Source: Martelella limonii (GTDB lineage: Bacteria; Pseudomonadota; Alphaproteobacteria; Rhizobiales; Rhizobiaceae). From it: 64,000 nucleotides of DNA. The DNA lies in the NCBI RefSeq assembly GCF_013344475.1, contig NZ_JABUOU010000008.1, positions 62,001-126,000 on the forward strand, in the 5' to 3' direction. Below are positions 37,163 to 47,195 of this stretch, piece by piece; positions within the stretch are counted from its first letter, which is position 1, and the number at the start of each line of letters is the position of its first letter. Both the position numbers and the translations under genes were made by a program. A model generated the notes under the pieces. That model had not been told where the DNA came from, ran no database searches, and was given only the letters and a program-made list of their open reading frames with translations.

Positions 37163-38448
37163 GACCGCTCGTTCTGAACAACGCCCGGATCATCGACCCC
37201 TCCCGTAATCTCGACGAAACCGGCACGATCATTGTTGAAGACGGGCGGATTTCTGCAGCCGGCGCCGATGCCCGAAATCAGGGCGCGCCGGAAGGCGCCG
37301 AGGTCATTGATTGCAACGGCCTGGTTGCAACCCCCGGCCTTGTCGATGCCCATGTCTTTGTCGGCGAACCCGGCGCGGAGCATACCGAAACCATCCAGTC
37401 CGCAGGCCTTGCGGCAGCTGCCGGCGGCATCACCTCCTTCATCATGATGCCGGACACCCATCCGCCGATTGATGACGTCGCGCTGCTGGAATTCGTGCTG
37501 AAAACGGCGCGCGACAACGCCGTGGTCAATGTCTATCCCGCTGCAGCCCTCACCAAGGGTCTCAAGGGCGACGAGATGACCGAGGTCGGCATGCTCAAGG
37601 CACAAGGCGCGGTTGCCTTCGCCAATGGCCGCTACTCGCTTTCCGACAACCGCGTGCTGCGGCGCGCCATGACCTATGCCCGCTCGTTTGACGCCGTGGT
37701 GGCGCTTGAGCCGCGCGACCGCTATCTCTCCGAGACCGGCGTGATGAACGAGGGACTGTTTGCAAGCTGGCTCGGCCTTTCGGGCACGCCGCGCGAGGCC
37801 GAGGTGATCCCGCTCGAGCGCGACCTCCGGCTCGCGACGCTGACGAGAGCCCGTTACCACGCCGCCCTGATTTCGGTTCCGGAATCGGTCGAGGCGATTG
37901 GTGTGGCGCGGTCGCGCGGGGCATCGGTCTCCAGCGGCATTTCGATCAACCATCTGACGCTGAATGAAAACGACATTGGCGAATATCGCACCTTCTTCAA
38001 GCTGTCGCCGCCGCTGAGGCAGGAAGAAGACCGGCTGAAGATGGTCGAAGCCCTGAAGGACGGCCTGATCGACATCATCGTGTCGTCGCACGACCCGCAG
38101 GATGTCGACACCAAGCGCCTGCCCTTCTCCGACGCCGAGGATGGCGCGATCGGCCTTGAAACCATGCTCTCGGCAGCTCTCAGGCTGCATCACAGCGCCG
38201 ATGTGCCGCTGATGCGGCTGATCGATGCGATGTCGACGCGGCCTGCGAAGATCTTTGATCTTCCAGCCGGCACGCTGACGCCCGGCGCCAGGGCCGACAT
38301 CACCCTGATCGATCTCGACGAGCCATGGGTGGTGACGGCGGACCGGCTGGTCTCGCGTTCGAAAAACACGCCGTTCGAAAATGCACGCTTTTCCGGCCGC
38401 GCCGTTCGGACCTATGTTGGCGGCAAGCTCGTCTATCTGGCAGACTGA
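37159..38448 (+). CDS. pyrC': Dihydroorotase-like protein, probably non-catalytic PyrC'
   Basis: A 429-residue amidohydrolase homologue coupled to pyrB. Active dihydroorotases need DxHxH at the end of strand 1; here residues 63-67 read DAHVF, so the second zinc histidine is lost. VALEPRD (171-177) and YHAALIS (233-239) also lack the histidines that active enzymes carry at those sites (compare HCED and HxxH-x-S). SSHDPQD keeps part of the late metal/proton-relay segment. By analogy with Pseudomonas and related systems the protein would be structural, stabilising the PyrB dodecamer. An active PyrC should then exist elsewhere in the genome. It is usually annotated simply as pyrC. Confidence 0.85.
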   Translation: MRPLVLNNARIIDPSRNLDETGTIIVEDGRISAAGADARNQGAPEGAEVIDCNGLVATPGLVDAHVFVGEPGAEHTETIQSAGLAAAAGGITSFIMMPDTHPPIDDVALLEFVLKTARDNAVVNVYPAAALTKGLKGDEMTEVGMLKAQGAVAFANGRYSLSDNRVLRRAMTYARSFDAVVALEPRDRYLSETGVMNEGLFASWLGLSGTPREAEVIPLERDLRLATLTRARYHAALISVPESVEAIGVARSRGASVSSGISINHLTLNENDIGEYRTFFKLSPPLRQEEDRLKMVEALKDGLIDIIVSSHDPQDVDTKRLPFSDAEDGAIGLETMLSAALRLHHSADVPLMRLIDAMSTRPAKIFDLPAGTLTPGARADITLIDLDEPWVVTADRLVSRSKNTPFENARFSGRAVRTYVGGKLVYLAD

Positions 38449-38464
38449 GGCAAAAGGGGCTGAC

Positions 38465-39073
38465 ATGTTCTCATTCGATCTGACCGCGACCGAGACGGTG
38501 ATTGCGCTTGTCGGCGGCTATCTTCTCGGCTCGATCCCGTTCGGCTACCTGATCACCAAGGCCGCAGGCCTAGGCGACATCCGCGGCATCGGCTCCGGCA
38601 ATATCGGCGCCACCAATGTGCTGCGCACCGGCAAGCGGCACCTGGCAGCGCTGACGCTTCTGCTCGATGCGCTGAAGGCCACCTGCGCCGTCATTCTCGC
38701 TTCGACGCTTTACGGCAGCCAGGCAGGCCTGCTTGCGGGTGCGGCCGCCTTCATCGGCCATCTGTTTCCGATCTGGCTCGGCTTCAAGGGCGGCAAGGGT
38801 GTGGCGACCTATATCGGCGTGCTCCTCGGTGTCGCACCTGCCGCAGTGCTGATCTTCGCCTTTGTATGGCTGCTGATGGCGAGGCTCTCGCGCTATTCAT
38901 CGCTTTCGGCGCTGATCGCGACGCTTGTCATTCCGGTTGCTCTGTGGATAATGGGCCTACCGCAGGTTTCACTTGTCATGGCCGTTCTGACGGTCATCTC
39001 CTGGTGGCGGCACAAGACCAATATCGAACGCCTGATTTCAGGCACCGAAAGCAGGATCGGAGACAAGGGGTGA
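38465..39073 (+). CDS. plsY: Glycerol-3-phosphate acyltransferase PlsY
   Basis: A 202-residue inner-membrane enzyme that acylates glycerol-3-phosphate from acyl phosphate, the first step of phospholipid synthesis. It shows the three cytoplasmic PlsY motifs: GSIPFGYLITK and DIRGIGSGNIGATNVLR, then HLFPIWLGFKGGKGVATYIG, and finally the ISWWRHKTNIERL end. Five helices are visible. The ATG at 38465 follows AAAGGGGCTGAC. It lies 16 bases after pyrC' and 58 bases before dprA, consistent with one operon. Confidence 0.94.
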   Translation: MFSFDLTATETVIALVGGYLLGSIPFGYLITKAAGLGDIRGIGSGNIGATNVLRTGKRHLAALTLLLDALKATCAVILASTLYGSQAGLLAGAAAFIGHLFPIWLGFKGGKGVATYIGVLLGVAPAAVLIFAFVWLLMARLSRYSSLSALIATLVIPVALWIMGLPQVSLVMAVLTVISWWRHKTNIERLISGTESRIGDKG

Positions 39074-39131
39074 CGACAACGGGGAACGACCGCGCCAGGG
39101 CGAGACGCGCCCGCGTACCGGAAGCTCCCCT

Positions 39132-40256
39132 TTGAACGGCCGGTCCGGCATTACCCTTTCTGAAAGCCAGCGCGTCGCCTGGCTGCGGCTGATCCGCAGC
39201 GACAATGTCGGGCCCGTTACCTTCCGCGAACTGATCAATCATTATGGCAGCGCCGAGGCGGCGCTTGAACGCTTGCCGGAACTTGCCGTGCGCGGCGGCG
39301 CCGACAAGCGTTTTCGCGTGGCGACGGTGGCAGAGGCCGAAGGCGAAATCGAGACGGCTCTGCGCAACAAGGGGCGGTTCGTGGCAATCGGAGAGCCGGA
39401 CTATCCCCCGGCGCTGAGGGCAATTGACGGCGCGCCGCCACTGCTTGCGATGTCGGGGAGCGGCGATGTGGCGACCCGACCCGCGCTTGGCATCGTCGGC
39501 GCACGCAATGCTTCAGTCGCGGGTGCCAAGTTCACCGCGATGATCGCAAATGCCGCGGCGGGCGCCGGCTACACCGTCGTCTCCGGCCTTGCGCGCGGGA
39601 TCGATACCGCCGCCCACCGCGCCAGCCTGTTTCATGGCACGCTTGCCGTCATTGCCGGTGGGCTCGACCGCCCCTACCCTCCCGAAAACATCGGGCTCTA
39701 CCGTGAAATCTGCGAGGAAGGCGGCGTCGCCATCAGCGAAATGCCCTATGGCTGGGAGCCGCGCGCCCGCGACTTTCCCCGCCGCAACCGTCTGATCGCC
39801 GGCTGTTCGCTTGCCGTGGTGGTGATCGAGGCGGCAAACCGTTCCGGATCGCTGATCACCGCGCGCCTTGCAAATGAGGCCGGCCGTCTCGTGCTCGCCG
39901 TGCCGGGCTCGCCGCTGGATCCGCGCGCCCAGGGCACGAATGGCCTGATCAAGCAGGGAGCAATGATCGTCTGCAGCCCGGAAGACGTACTGGAAGCGCT
40001 TTCGCCGCTCTCGGACATGGAGTTGCCGTTCAAGGGGGGAGCGGACGAGGATGAGGACGACGATCTGCCCGCCGCCGCGCCCGATGACGACGACCGCGTG
40101 CGGGTTGCCCAGGCGCTCGGGCCGAGCCCCTGCGAGATCGACGATCTGATCCGATTTACCGGTGTGAACGCAGCGGCGGTGCAGATGATCCTGCTCGAAC
40201 TCGACCTTGCCGGACGACTGGTCAGGCATGCGGGCGGAAAAGTCTCGATGATTTGA
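39132..40256 (+). CDS. dprA: DNA-processing protein DprA
   Basis: A 374-residue protein that loads RecA on incoming single-stranded DNA. The N-terminal SAM-like region (LRLIRSDNVGPVTFRELINHYG) precedes a Rossmann domain with VGARNASVAG, VSGLARGIDTAAH, GLDRPYPPEN and RNRLIAGCS motifs. An acidic linker (DEDEDDDLPAAAPDDDD) around residues 305-320 leads to a winged-helix domain. The start is a TTG at 39132 after CCGGAAGC. Its place between plsY and topA is usual for the group and does not by itself imply natural competence. Confidence 0.92.
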   Translation: MNGRSGITLSESQRVAWLRLIRSDNVGPVTFRELINHYGSAEAALERLPELAVRGGADKRFRVATVAEAEGEIETALRNKGRFVAIGEPDYPPALRAIDGAPPLLAMSGSGDVATRPALGIVGARNASVAGAKFTAMIANAAAGAGYTVVSGLARGIDTAAHRASLFHGTLAVIAGGLDRPYPPENIGLYREICEEGGVAISEMPYGWEPRARDFPRRNRLIAGCSLAVVVIEAANRSGSLITARLANEAGRLVLAVPGSPLDPRAQGTNGLIKQGAMIVCSPEDVLEALSPLSDMELPFKGGADEDEDDDLPAAAPDDDDRVRVAQALGPSPCEIDDLIRFTGVNAAAVQMILLELDLAGRLVRHAGGKVSMI

Positions 40257-40268
40257 AGCCTTGACGCC

Positions 40269-40463
40269 TCAATCGGCCGATCGGGCGATCCGCGCCTGGA
40301 CGTCGCCCGCTTCGATGAACGCCATATCGATCAGATAGCAGAGCATTTCCGCGCCGTCCTTGTCGGAAATCCTGCGCAACTGCCCCAGTATCTGACGGAT
40401 GTAGATGATCTCGTCCTCTGTCAACTTGCCATTCTTTTTGTTTTCATGAAGAAAAGAGGACAT
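40269..40463 (-). CDS. Small conserved hypothetical protein
   Basis: A 64-residue protein, convergent with dprA with 12 bases between stops. Its centre (LTEDEIIYIRQILGQLRRISDKDGAEMLCYLIDMAFIEA) is predicted as two helices. There is no signal, cysteine motif or charged DNA-binding helix. I do not recognise a named family. The ATG at 40463 is preceded by AGGGGTGCGCGA. Codon use matches neighbours, so I take it as real. Confidence 0.6.
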   Translation of the reverse strand: MSSFLHENKKNGKLTEDEIIYIRQILGQLRRISDKDGAEMLCYLIDMAFIEAGDVQARIARSAD

Positions 40464-40911
40464 TCGCGCACCCCTGCAGCCGTCGCGGAACCAGTCAAAC
40501 CCCGGAATTTGCCATGTTGATCGACAATAACGTCCCTGCCTGAGATTGCAATGTCAGGCAACATTCGCCTTAGGTTGTATTGACGTGCAAATCGGCAAAA
40601 AATCAGCGCGGGGCTTGACCCGGCGGCAATCGCTGTCCATTTCGGAAGCCGAGGCCCAAATGCCGAAAAGCCGCCCAAATGGACGGAAATCAGCCATTCC
40701 GCTTGATCTGTCAGCGAATATGGTAGAAGCGGATGCAAAGCGCGCTGGCAGAGCAGGGCACGGGCCTGAGCGTTTCAGCCGACGATGAAGACAGACCCGC
40801 TCGCAAGCGCTGGCCCCTCCGGCAGGAGAGAGCCGAGCGCGCGAGCCAAAATTTGCCGCAAAGATGCGGGCATCGAACGGACATTCGATGCAGATCCAGG
40901 AAACGGAACAC
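40464..40911. other. Intergenic region upstream of topA
   Basis: About 450 bases without a supported gene. Short open frames here lack ribosome sites. On the plus strand CTTGAC at 40614 and CTTGAT at 40702 resemble rhizobial -35 boxes, but the matching -10 boxes are poor (the best is TAGAAG at 40724 with a 16-base spacer). One of these probably starts the topA-rnr transcript. No riboswitch or repeat was recognised. Confidence 0.4.
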
Positions 40912-43566
40912 ATGGACGTTGTTGTTGTAGAGTCGCCCGCCAAAGCCAAGACGATCAACAAATATCTCGGCAAGGATTACAAGGTACTCGCCTCGTTCGG
41001 CCATGTGCGTGATCTGCCCGCCAAGGACGGCTCGGTCCTGCCCGATGACGATTTCTCGATGTCGTGGAAAGTTGACACCGCCTCGGCAAAGCGGGTCAAG
41101 GATATCGCCGACGCGATGAAGAATGCTGACGGCCTGATCCTCGCGACCGACCCGGACAGGGAAGGCGAAGCGATCTCGTGGCACGTCCTCGACCTCCTGA
41201 ACAAGAAGAAGCTTCTGAAGGACAAGCCGGTCAAGCGCGTCGTGTTCAACGCGATCACCAAGAAATCCGTGCTCGATGCCATGGCGAACCCGCGCGATAT
41301 CGATGAATCGCTCGTCAACGCCTATCTCGCCCGCCGCGCGCTCGACTATCTCGTCGGCTTCAACCTGTCGCCGGTGTTGTGGCGCAAGCTGCCGGGCGCG
41401 CGCTCGGCCGGCCGCGTCCAGTCGGTGGCGCTGAGACTTGTCTGCGACCGCGAAAACGAGATCGAACGCTTCGTTCCGGAAGAATACTGGAACATCGTTG
41501 CCGACCTGAAGACCGTGCGCGGCGATGGCTTCGAGGCGCGCCTGGTGCAGGCCGACGGCAAGCGCGTCCAGAAGAACTCGGTAAAGAACCAGGAACAGGC
41601 CTTCCGCATCCGCGACCTGCTCGAAGGCGCCACCTATTCGGTGGCAAGCGTCGAGGCAAAGCCGGTCAAGCGCAATCCGGGACCGCCCTTCACCACCTCG
41701 ACCCTGCAGCAGGCCGCCTCCTCGCGCCTCGGCTTTTCCGCCTCGCGCACCATGCAGGTGGCGCAGCGGCTTTACGAAGGCGTCGACATCGGCGGCGAGA
41801 CCGCCGGTCTGATCACCTATATGCGTACCGACGGCGTCTCGATGGCGCCGGAAGCCATCACCGCTGCGCGCGATGCGATCGGCGACCAGTTCGGAAAGCG
41901 CTACTTGCCCGAAAGCGCCCGCCACTATTCGGTGAAGGCCAAGAACGCGCAGGAAGCCCATGAGGCGATCCGCCCGACCGACTTTACCCGCACGCCCCAA
42001 TCGGTGAAGAAGTTCCTCGATGCCGACCAGTTCCGTCTATACGACCTCGTCTGGAAGCGCGGCATTGCAAGTCAGATGGCGTCTGCCGAAATGGAGCGCA
42101 CCACCGCCGAAATCACCGCTGCCAAGGGCGGCGAGAGCGCCGGCCTGCGCGCTGTCGGCACGGTCGTGAAGTTCGACGGGTTCCTTGCCGCCTATGCCGA
42201 CAACCGCGAGGAAAAGACCCCGTCCGACGAGGACGAGGATGACGGCCGCCTGCCCGAGATCAACCAGGGCGAGGCCGTCGACAAGGACAAGATCCGCGCC
42301 ACCCAGCACTTCACCGAACCGCCGCCGCGCTATTCGGAAGCCTCGCTGATCAAGCGGCTGGAAGAGCTCGGCATCGGCCGGCCGTCGACCTATGCCTCGA
42401 CGCTCGCAACGCTGCGCGACCGCGAATATGTGACGATCGAGAGCCGCAAGCTGACGCCCGAGCCCAAGGGCCGGCTGGTGACGGCCTTCCTCGAGAATTT
42501 CTTCAACCGCTATGTCGAATACGACTTCACGGCCGAGCTTGAGGAAAAGCTCGACAAGATTTCCGACGGCACGCTCGAGTGGAAGCAGGTGCTGCGCGAC
42601 TTCTGGAATGATTTCCACGCCCAGGTCGAAGGCACCAAGGAGTTGCGCGTCACCAACGTGCTCGATGCGCTGAACGAGGCGCTGGCGCCGCTGGTCTTTC
42701 CCAAGCGCGAGGATGGCGGCGATCCGCGCCAGTGCCAGGTCTGCGGGACCGGCCAGCTGTCGCTGAAGCTCGGCAAATACGGCGCCTTCGTCGGCTGCTC
42801 GAACTATCCGGACTGCAGCTTCACCCGTCAGCTTTCCGGCGATGCGGAGGCCCAGAATGGCGGCCTCAACCCGAATGAACCGAGCGAGCTTGGCACAGAT
42901 CCCGAAACGCAGGAGCCGGTGACCCTGCGCTCCGGCCGCTTCGGGCCTTATGTCCAGCGCGGCGATGGCAAGGAGGCCAAGCGTTCCTCGCTGCCGAAGG
43001 GCTGGAAGCCGGAGGATATCGACCTCGACAAGGCGCTTCAGCTCCTGGGCCTGCCGCGCGATGTGGGTCAGCATCCGGAAGACGGCAAGGTGATCACCGC
43101 CGGCCTCGGCCGCTACGGGCCGTTCGTGCTCCATGACGGCACCTATGCCAATGTCGAGAGCATCGAAGACGTGTTCTCGATCGGCGTCAACCGCGCTGTC
43201 TCCGTGCTCGCCGACAAGCGGGCCAATGGCGGTCGCGGGCGGTCTGCGCCTGCCGCGCTGAAGTCGCTTGGCGACCATCCTGAAGGCGGCGAAGTCTCTG
43301 TAAACGAAGGTCGCTATGGCCCCTATGTGAAATGGGGCAAGATCAACGCCACCATCCCGAAGGGCAAGGACCCGCAATCGATCACCATGGAAGAGGCGAT
43401 CCCGCTTCTGGCCGCCCGTGCCGAAAAGGCCGGCATCAAGAAGCCGGCCAAGAAGGCCGCTGCCGCCAAGAAAGCCCCTGCCAAGAAGGCTGCGCCGAAA
43501 AAGGCCGCCGCAACCAAGAAAACCACCGCTTCGACAAAGAAGGCGGCTGAAAAGAGCGACAGTTGA
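40912..43566 (+). CDS. topA: DNA topoisomerase I
   Basis: An 884-residue type IA topoisomerase that relaxes negative supercoils. The TOPRIM domain opens with VVVVESPAKAKTINKYLG (residues 3-20) and has TDPDREGEAISWH near 81. The active tyrosine is Tyr303 in ITYMRTDGVSMA. One C4 zinc ribbon (CQVCGTGQLSLKLGKYGAFVGCSNYPDC) lies near residue 605, followed by two further GRYGPFV/GRYGPYV-type repeats. The protein ends in a Lys/Ala-rich tail. The ATG at 40912 fits relatives; in-frame ATGs at 40864 and 40888 are less likely. The TGA overlaps the TTG of rnr. Confidence 0.95.
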   Translation: MDVVVVESPAKAKTINKYLGKDYKVLASFGHVRDLPAKDGSVLPDDDFSMSWKVDTASAKRVKDIADAMKNADGLILATDPDREGEAISWHVLDLLNKKKLLKDKPVKRVVFNAITKKSVLDAMANPRDIDESLVNAYLARRALDYLVGFNLSPVLWRKLPGARSAGRVQSVALRLVCDRENEIERFVPEEYWNIVADLKTVRGDGFEARLVQADGKRVQKNSVKNQEQAFRIRDLLEGATYSVASVEAKPVKRNPGPPFTTSTLQQAASSRLGFSASRTMQVAQRLYEGVDIGGETAGLITYMRTDGVSMAPEAITAARDAIGDQFGKRYLPESARHYSVKAKNAQEAHEAIRPTDFTRTPQSVKKFLDADQFRLYDLVWKRGIASQMASAEMERTTAEITAAKGGESAGLRAVGTVVKFDGFLAAYADNREEKTPSDEDEDDGRLPEINQGEAVDKDKIRATQHFTEPPPRYSEASLIKRLEELGIGRPSTYASTLATLRDREYVTIESRKLTPEPKGRLVTAFLENFFNRYVEYDFTAELEEKLDKISDGTLEWKQVLRDFWNDFHAQVEGTKELRVTNVLDALNEALAPLVFPKREDGGDPRQCQVCGTGQLSLKLGKYGAFVGCSNYPDCSFTRQLSGDAEAQNGGLNPNEPSELGTDPETQEPVTLRSGRFGPYVQRGDGKEAKRSSLPKGWKPEDIDLDKALQLLGLPRDVGQHPEDGKVITAGLGRYGPFVLHDGTYANVESIEDVFSIGVNRAVSVLADKRANGGRGRSAPAALKSLGDHPEGGEVSVNEGRYGPYVKWGKINATIPKGKDPQSITMEEAIPLLAARAEKAGIKKPAKKAAAAKKAPAKKAAPKKAAATKKTTASTKKAAEKSDS

Positions 43567-45893
43567 GCCAGAAACCGCGTCCCCGCCGGACGGAAAAGCA
43601 GAAGGCCGCCACCGGCCAGACCATCACTCCGGGCCAGACCATCATCCATGGCGCTGTGCCGCCGCGGGACGTGCTGCTCGCCTTCATCAGCGAGAACCCG
43701 GACCAGGCCTCCAAGCGCGAGATCGCCAAGGCCTTCGGGATCAAGGGTGATGACCGGGTGGCGCTGAAATTGCTGTTGCGCGACCTCGAAAACGAGGGCC
43801 TGCTGCAGAAGAAGCGCAAAAGCCTGATGCGCCCCGGCGCCCTGCCGCCTGTGACCGTTCTCGACATCACCACCCGCGACAAGGATGGCGAGCTGATTGC
43901 GCGCCCTGCCGAATGGCCGGATCACGAAGGGGTGGCCCCCGCCGTGCTCGTGCGCCAGTCGGGTGGCGCCAAGAGCGGCAAGCGCAATGGACCGACGGCA
44001 GGCCTCGGCGACCGCATCCTTGCAAAGATCTTCCCTTCGAAATCGGAGACCGGCCCCGCTTACACCGCCCGCATCATCAAGGTGCTCGACAAGCGCAAGC
44101 TTGCAGCACTTGGCGTGGTGCGGATGCTGGACGACGGTTCGGCGCGGCTGATGCCGATCGACAGGCGCGACGACGAGATCGATCTCGTCGATCTTGCCGA
44201 TGCCAAGGACGGCGATCTCGTGGAAGTCGATGTCCAGCGCTCCGGCCGCTACGGCCAGCCGCGCGGCGCGGTCCTTGCCGTCGTCGGCTCGCTGGCGTCC
44301 GAGAAGGCCGTATCGATGATCGCGATCCATGCCCACGGCATTCCCCATATCTTCCCGAAGGAAGTGATGGACGAGGCCGAGGCCGCAAGGCCCGCCACCA
44401 TGTCGCACCGCGAGGACTGGCGCGACCTGCCGCTCGTCACCATCGATCCGGCGGATGCCAAGGACCATGACGACGCTGTCTATGCGGAAGCCGATACGCG
44501 TCCGGAGAACGAAGGCGGCGTGATTGTCACCGTCGCGATCGCCGATGTCTCCTATTACGTTCGCCCGAAATCCTCGCTCGACCGCGAGGCGCTGAAGCGC
44601 GGCAATTCGGTCTATTTCCCGGACCGGGTGGTGCCGATGCTGCCCGAGCGGATTTCCAACGATCTCTGCTCGCTGCGCGAGGGAGAGGACCGGCCGGCGC
44701 TCGCCGTGCGGATGGCGTTCTCGAAGGAGGGCCGCAAGGCCTCCCACACCTTCCACCGCATCATGATGAAGAGCGCCGCCAAGCTCTCCTACCAGCAGGC
44801 CCAGGCCGCGATTGACGGAAAGACTGACGACAAGACCGGCCCGCTGCTCGAACCCGTGCTGAAGCCGCTTTGGGCTGCTTATGAAGCGATGAAGCGCGGC
44901 CGCGACCGCCGACAGCCGCTCGAACTCGACATGCCGGAGCGCCGCATTCTGCTGAAGGAAGACGGCACGGTCGACAAGGTGGTCGTGCCCCCTCGCCTCG
45001 ACGCCCACAAGCTGATCGAGGAGATGATGATCCAGGCGAATGTCGCCGCCGCCGAGACGCTGGAGCAGAAGCGCCAGACGCTGATCTACCGCACCCACGA
45101 CGCCCCCTCGCTTGCCAAGCAGGAGACGCTGCGCGAGTTTCTGGCCACGCTCTCGATCCCGCTTGCCAAGGGCGGCAATCTGCGCGCCAATTCCTTCAAC
45201 GGCATCCTGTCGAAGGCCGAGGACAGCCCGCACAAGGATATCGTCAACCAGATGGTGCTGCGCTCTCAGAGCCAGGCGGTCTATTCACCGGAAAATATCG
45301 GGCATTTTGGCCTGAACCTGATGAAATACGCCCATTTCACCTCGCCGATCCGCCGCTATGCCGACCTGATCGTCCACCGCGCGCTGGTCGCCTCGCTCCA
45401 TCTCGGCGAAGGCGGGCTGACGGCTGAGGAAGAGGCCCAGCTCGAGGACATCGCCGCCGAGATCTCGACCTTCGAGCGCCGCGCCATGGCCGCCGAGCGC
45501 GAGACCGTCGACCGGCTGGTCGCGCACCATCTTGCGGGCCGCATCGGCGAGAGCTTCGACGGTCGCGTCGCGGGCGTCACCCGGTCCGGCCTGTTCATCG
45601 CGCTGCCGGAGTATGGCGCGGACGGCTTCATTCCGGTCTCCACGCTCGGGTCCGATTATTTCGTCCATGACGAGGTGCGCCAGGCGCTGGTCGGCGAGAA
45701 GACAGGGCTCGGCTACCAGCTCGGCGACGATGTCGAGGTCCAGCTCGTGGAGGCGATCCCGCTTGCAGGCGCGCTGCGCTTCGAGATGCTGAGCAACGGC
45801 AAGAAACTGCCCGCCGCAACCCGCTCCTTCCACAAATCCAAACGCGGCCGCCCGATGCGCGGCGGCAGGCCCGGCCCGCGTGGAAGACGCTAG
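43563..45893 (+). CDS. rnr: Ribonuclease R
   Basis: A 776-residue 3'-5' exoribonuclease that degrades structured RNA. A winged-helix segment (residues about 35-90) and cold-shock domains precede the RNB domain, whose acidic centre IDPADAKDHDDAVYAEAD is near residue 300. A C-terminal S1 domain (GRIGESFDGRVAGVTRSGLFIALPEYGADGFIPVS) is followed by a basic, Gly/Arg-rich tail. The start is a TTG at 43563 in a TTGA overlap with the topA stop, implying translational coupling with topA. Confidence 0.94.
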   Translation: MSQKPRPRRTEKQKAATGQTITPGQTIIHGAVPPRDVLLAFISENPDQASKREIAKAFGIKGDDRVALKLLLRDLENEGLLQKKRKSLMRPGALPPVTVLDITTRDKDGELIARPAEWPDHEGVAPAVLVRQSGGAKSGKRNGPTAGLGDRILAKIFPSKSETGPAYTARIIKVLDKRKLAALGVVRMLDDGSARLMPIDRRDDEIDLVDLADAKDGDLVEVDVQRSGRYGQPRGAVLAVVGSLASEKAVSMIAIHAHGIPHIFPKEVMDEAEAARPATMSHREDWRDLPLVTIDPADAKDHDDAVYAEADTRPENEGGVIVTVAIADVSYYVRPKSSLDREALKRGNSVYFPDRVVPMLPERISNDLCSLREGEDRPALAVRMAFSKEGRKASHTFHRIMMKSAAKLSYQQAQAAIDGKTDDKTGPLLEPVLKPLWAAYEAMKRGRDRRQPLELDMPERRILLKEDGTVDKVVVPPRLDAHKLIEEMMIQANVAAAETLEQKRQTLIYRTHDAPSLAKQETLREFLATLSIPLAKGGNLRANSFNGILSKAEDSPHKDIVNQMVLRSQSQAVYSPENIGHFGLNLMKYAHFTSPIRRYADLIVHRALVASLHLGEGGLTAEEEAQLEDIAAEISTFERRAMAAERETVDRLVAHHLAGRIGESFDGRVAGVTRSGLFIALPEYGADGFIPVSTLGSDYFVHDEVRQALVGEKTGLGYQLGDDVEVQLVEAIPLAGALRFEMLSNGKKLPAATRSFHKSKRGRPMRGGRPGPRGRR

Positions 45894-46022
45894 ACTGCCA
45901 CAGTCTGCAAAGTCCCGGCTGCGCTCAAGATGATGTCGGAACCGTCAGGCGTCTTCGCCACTGGGCCTGCGAACAATATCCGGAATGTGAAGAGCAAGAT
46001 TGCCCTCCATCACGAAGGGCGC

Positions 46023-46364
46023 CTAATGCAGGCGCGCGCCGTTCTCGATGTGCCTGTCGATGCCGGCAAGCACAACGGCGCCGGTTTCGTCGGCAAAGCC
46101 GAGCGTGAGCACTTCGGAACGAACCGGACCGATCTGGCGCGGTGGAAAATTGACAACCGCCATGACCTGACGGCCAAGCAGGCTTTCCCGCTTGTAATGC
46201 ACCGTGATCTGGGCGGATGATTTCTTGACGCCGATCTCGGGACCGAAATCGATCTTCAACTTGTAGGCGGGCTTGCGGGCCTCGGGAAAGTCTTCCACCT
46301 CGATGATCGTGCCGATGCGGATATCGACCTTCAGGAAATCGTCGAAGCTGATCTCGTCACTCAT
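46023..46364 (-). CDS. csaA: tRNA-binding protein, CsaA/Trbp111 type
   Basis: A 113-residue OB-fold protein matching CsaA throughout: [41 protein letters not shown] and [27 protein letters not shown]. The fold is the same as the C-terminal tRNA-binding module of methionyl-tRNA synthetase, and homodimers bind tRNA or act as export chaperones. It lies nine bases beyond proC on the same strand, so it is the last gene of a YbjN-proC-csaA run. Confidence 0.92.
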   Translation of the reverse strand: MSDEISFDDFLKVDIRIGTIIEVEDFPEARKPAYKLKIDFGPEIGVKKSSAQITVHYKRESLLGRQVMAVVNFPPRQIGPVRSEVLTLGFADETGAVVLAGIDRHIENGARLH

Positions 46365-46372
46365 CTTGGCAC

Positions 46373-47194
46373 CTAACCGGCAAGTTCACGGGAGCGTTTG
46401 CAAGCGGCGTCAAGAGCGCGGTCGAACACCGGCTGAATGCCGTCCTCCGCCATCAGATGCTCGAGTGCCGCAGCCGTTGTCCCGCCGGGGGACGTGACAT
46501 TCTTGCGAAGCGCGCCCGCATCGTCCGGGGAGCGATCAAGCAGCGCGCCGGCGCCGATCACCGTGCCGCGTGCAAGCCGCATGGCAAGATCGGCATCGAG
46601 CCCGAGCTTGCGGCCGGCTTCCGCCATCACTTCCACCATATGGAACACATAGGCCGGACCGCTGCCGGAAACCGCGGTCACCGCATCGATATCGGCTTCC
46701 TTTTCGACCCATTCGACATCGCCGACGGCTGCAAGCAGCGCATCGGCGGTTGCCCGGCCGGTCTCGTCAACCCGCTCATTGGCATAAGCGCCGATCATGC
46801 CGCGGCCGATCATCGCGGGCGTATTGGGGATGGTGCGCACCGTCGGCACATGGCCGAGACGCTCTTCGAAATAGGCGAGCGTCTTGCCGGCTGCGACCGA
46901 AACGACCAGCGTGTTCTCGTCAACCATCGGACGGACGGTTTCGAGGACGGCATACATCACCTGCGGCTTGACGGCGAGGACGAGGATCTTCGCCTTGATC
47001 GCCTCGGAGGCGGCGACCACATGGCGGATGCCGCTGCTGTCGAGAAGGTTCTTGATGCTGTTGGCGGGATTGGGATCGATGACGGTGATCGCTTCGCGCC
47101 TGAGGCCGCCTGCGACCCAGCCTGACAGCATCGCGCCGCCCATGTTTCCAGCGCCGACAAGAACCAGGCCATCGATCTCGGCAAGCGCGCTCAT
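46373..47194 (-). CDS. proC: Pyrroline-5-carboxylate reductase
   Basis: A 273-residue NAD(P)H enzyme that completes proline synthesis. The N-terminal dinucleotide motif [17 protein letters not shown] (from about residue 10), VLAVKPQ near 75 and [14 protein letters not shown] near 120 are clear. The family signature [15 protein letters not shown] lies near 170, and the C-terminal [15 protein letters not shown] closes the domain. The ATG at 47194 follows GGAGAAGCC and lies one base beyond the YbjN stop; a TTG at 47209 in the same frame is less likely. Confidence 0.94.
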   Translation of the reverse strand: MSALAEIDGLVLVGAGNMGGAMLSGWVAGGLRREAITVIDPNPANSIKNLLDSSGIRHVVAASEAIKAKILVLAVKPQVMYAVLETVRPMVDENTLVVSVAAGKTLAYFEERLGHVPTVRTIPNTPAMIGRGMIGAYANERVDETGRATADALLAAVGDVEWVEKEADIDAVTAVSGSGPAYVFHMVEVMAEAGRKLGLDADLAMRLARGTVIGAGALLDRSPDDAGALRKNVTSPGGTTAAALEHLMAEDGIQPVFDRALDAACKRSRELAG

Positions 47195-47195
47195 A

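Noticed and set aside
36169-38466. A 765-codon minus-strand frame opposite pyrB and pyrC'
   Set aside because: It runs across two well-identified genes and shows only low-complexity antisense composition.
40546-40788. An 80-codon frame upstream of topA
   Set aside because: No ribosome site, no family look, and it spans the likely promoter region of topA.
45894-46022. GCCCT/AGGGC inverted repeat after csaA and rnr as a terminator
   Set aside because: The stem is only five bases with a long loop and no T tract on either strand.
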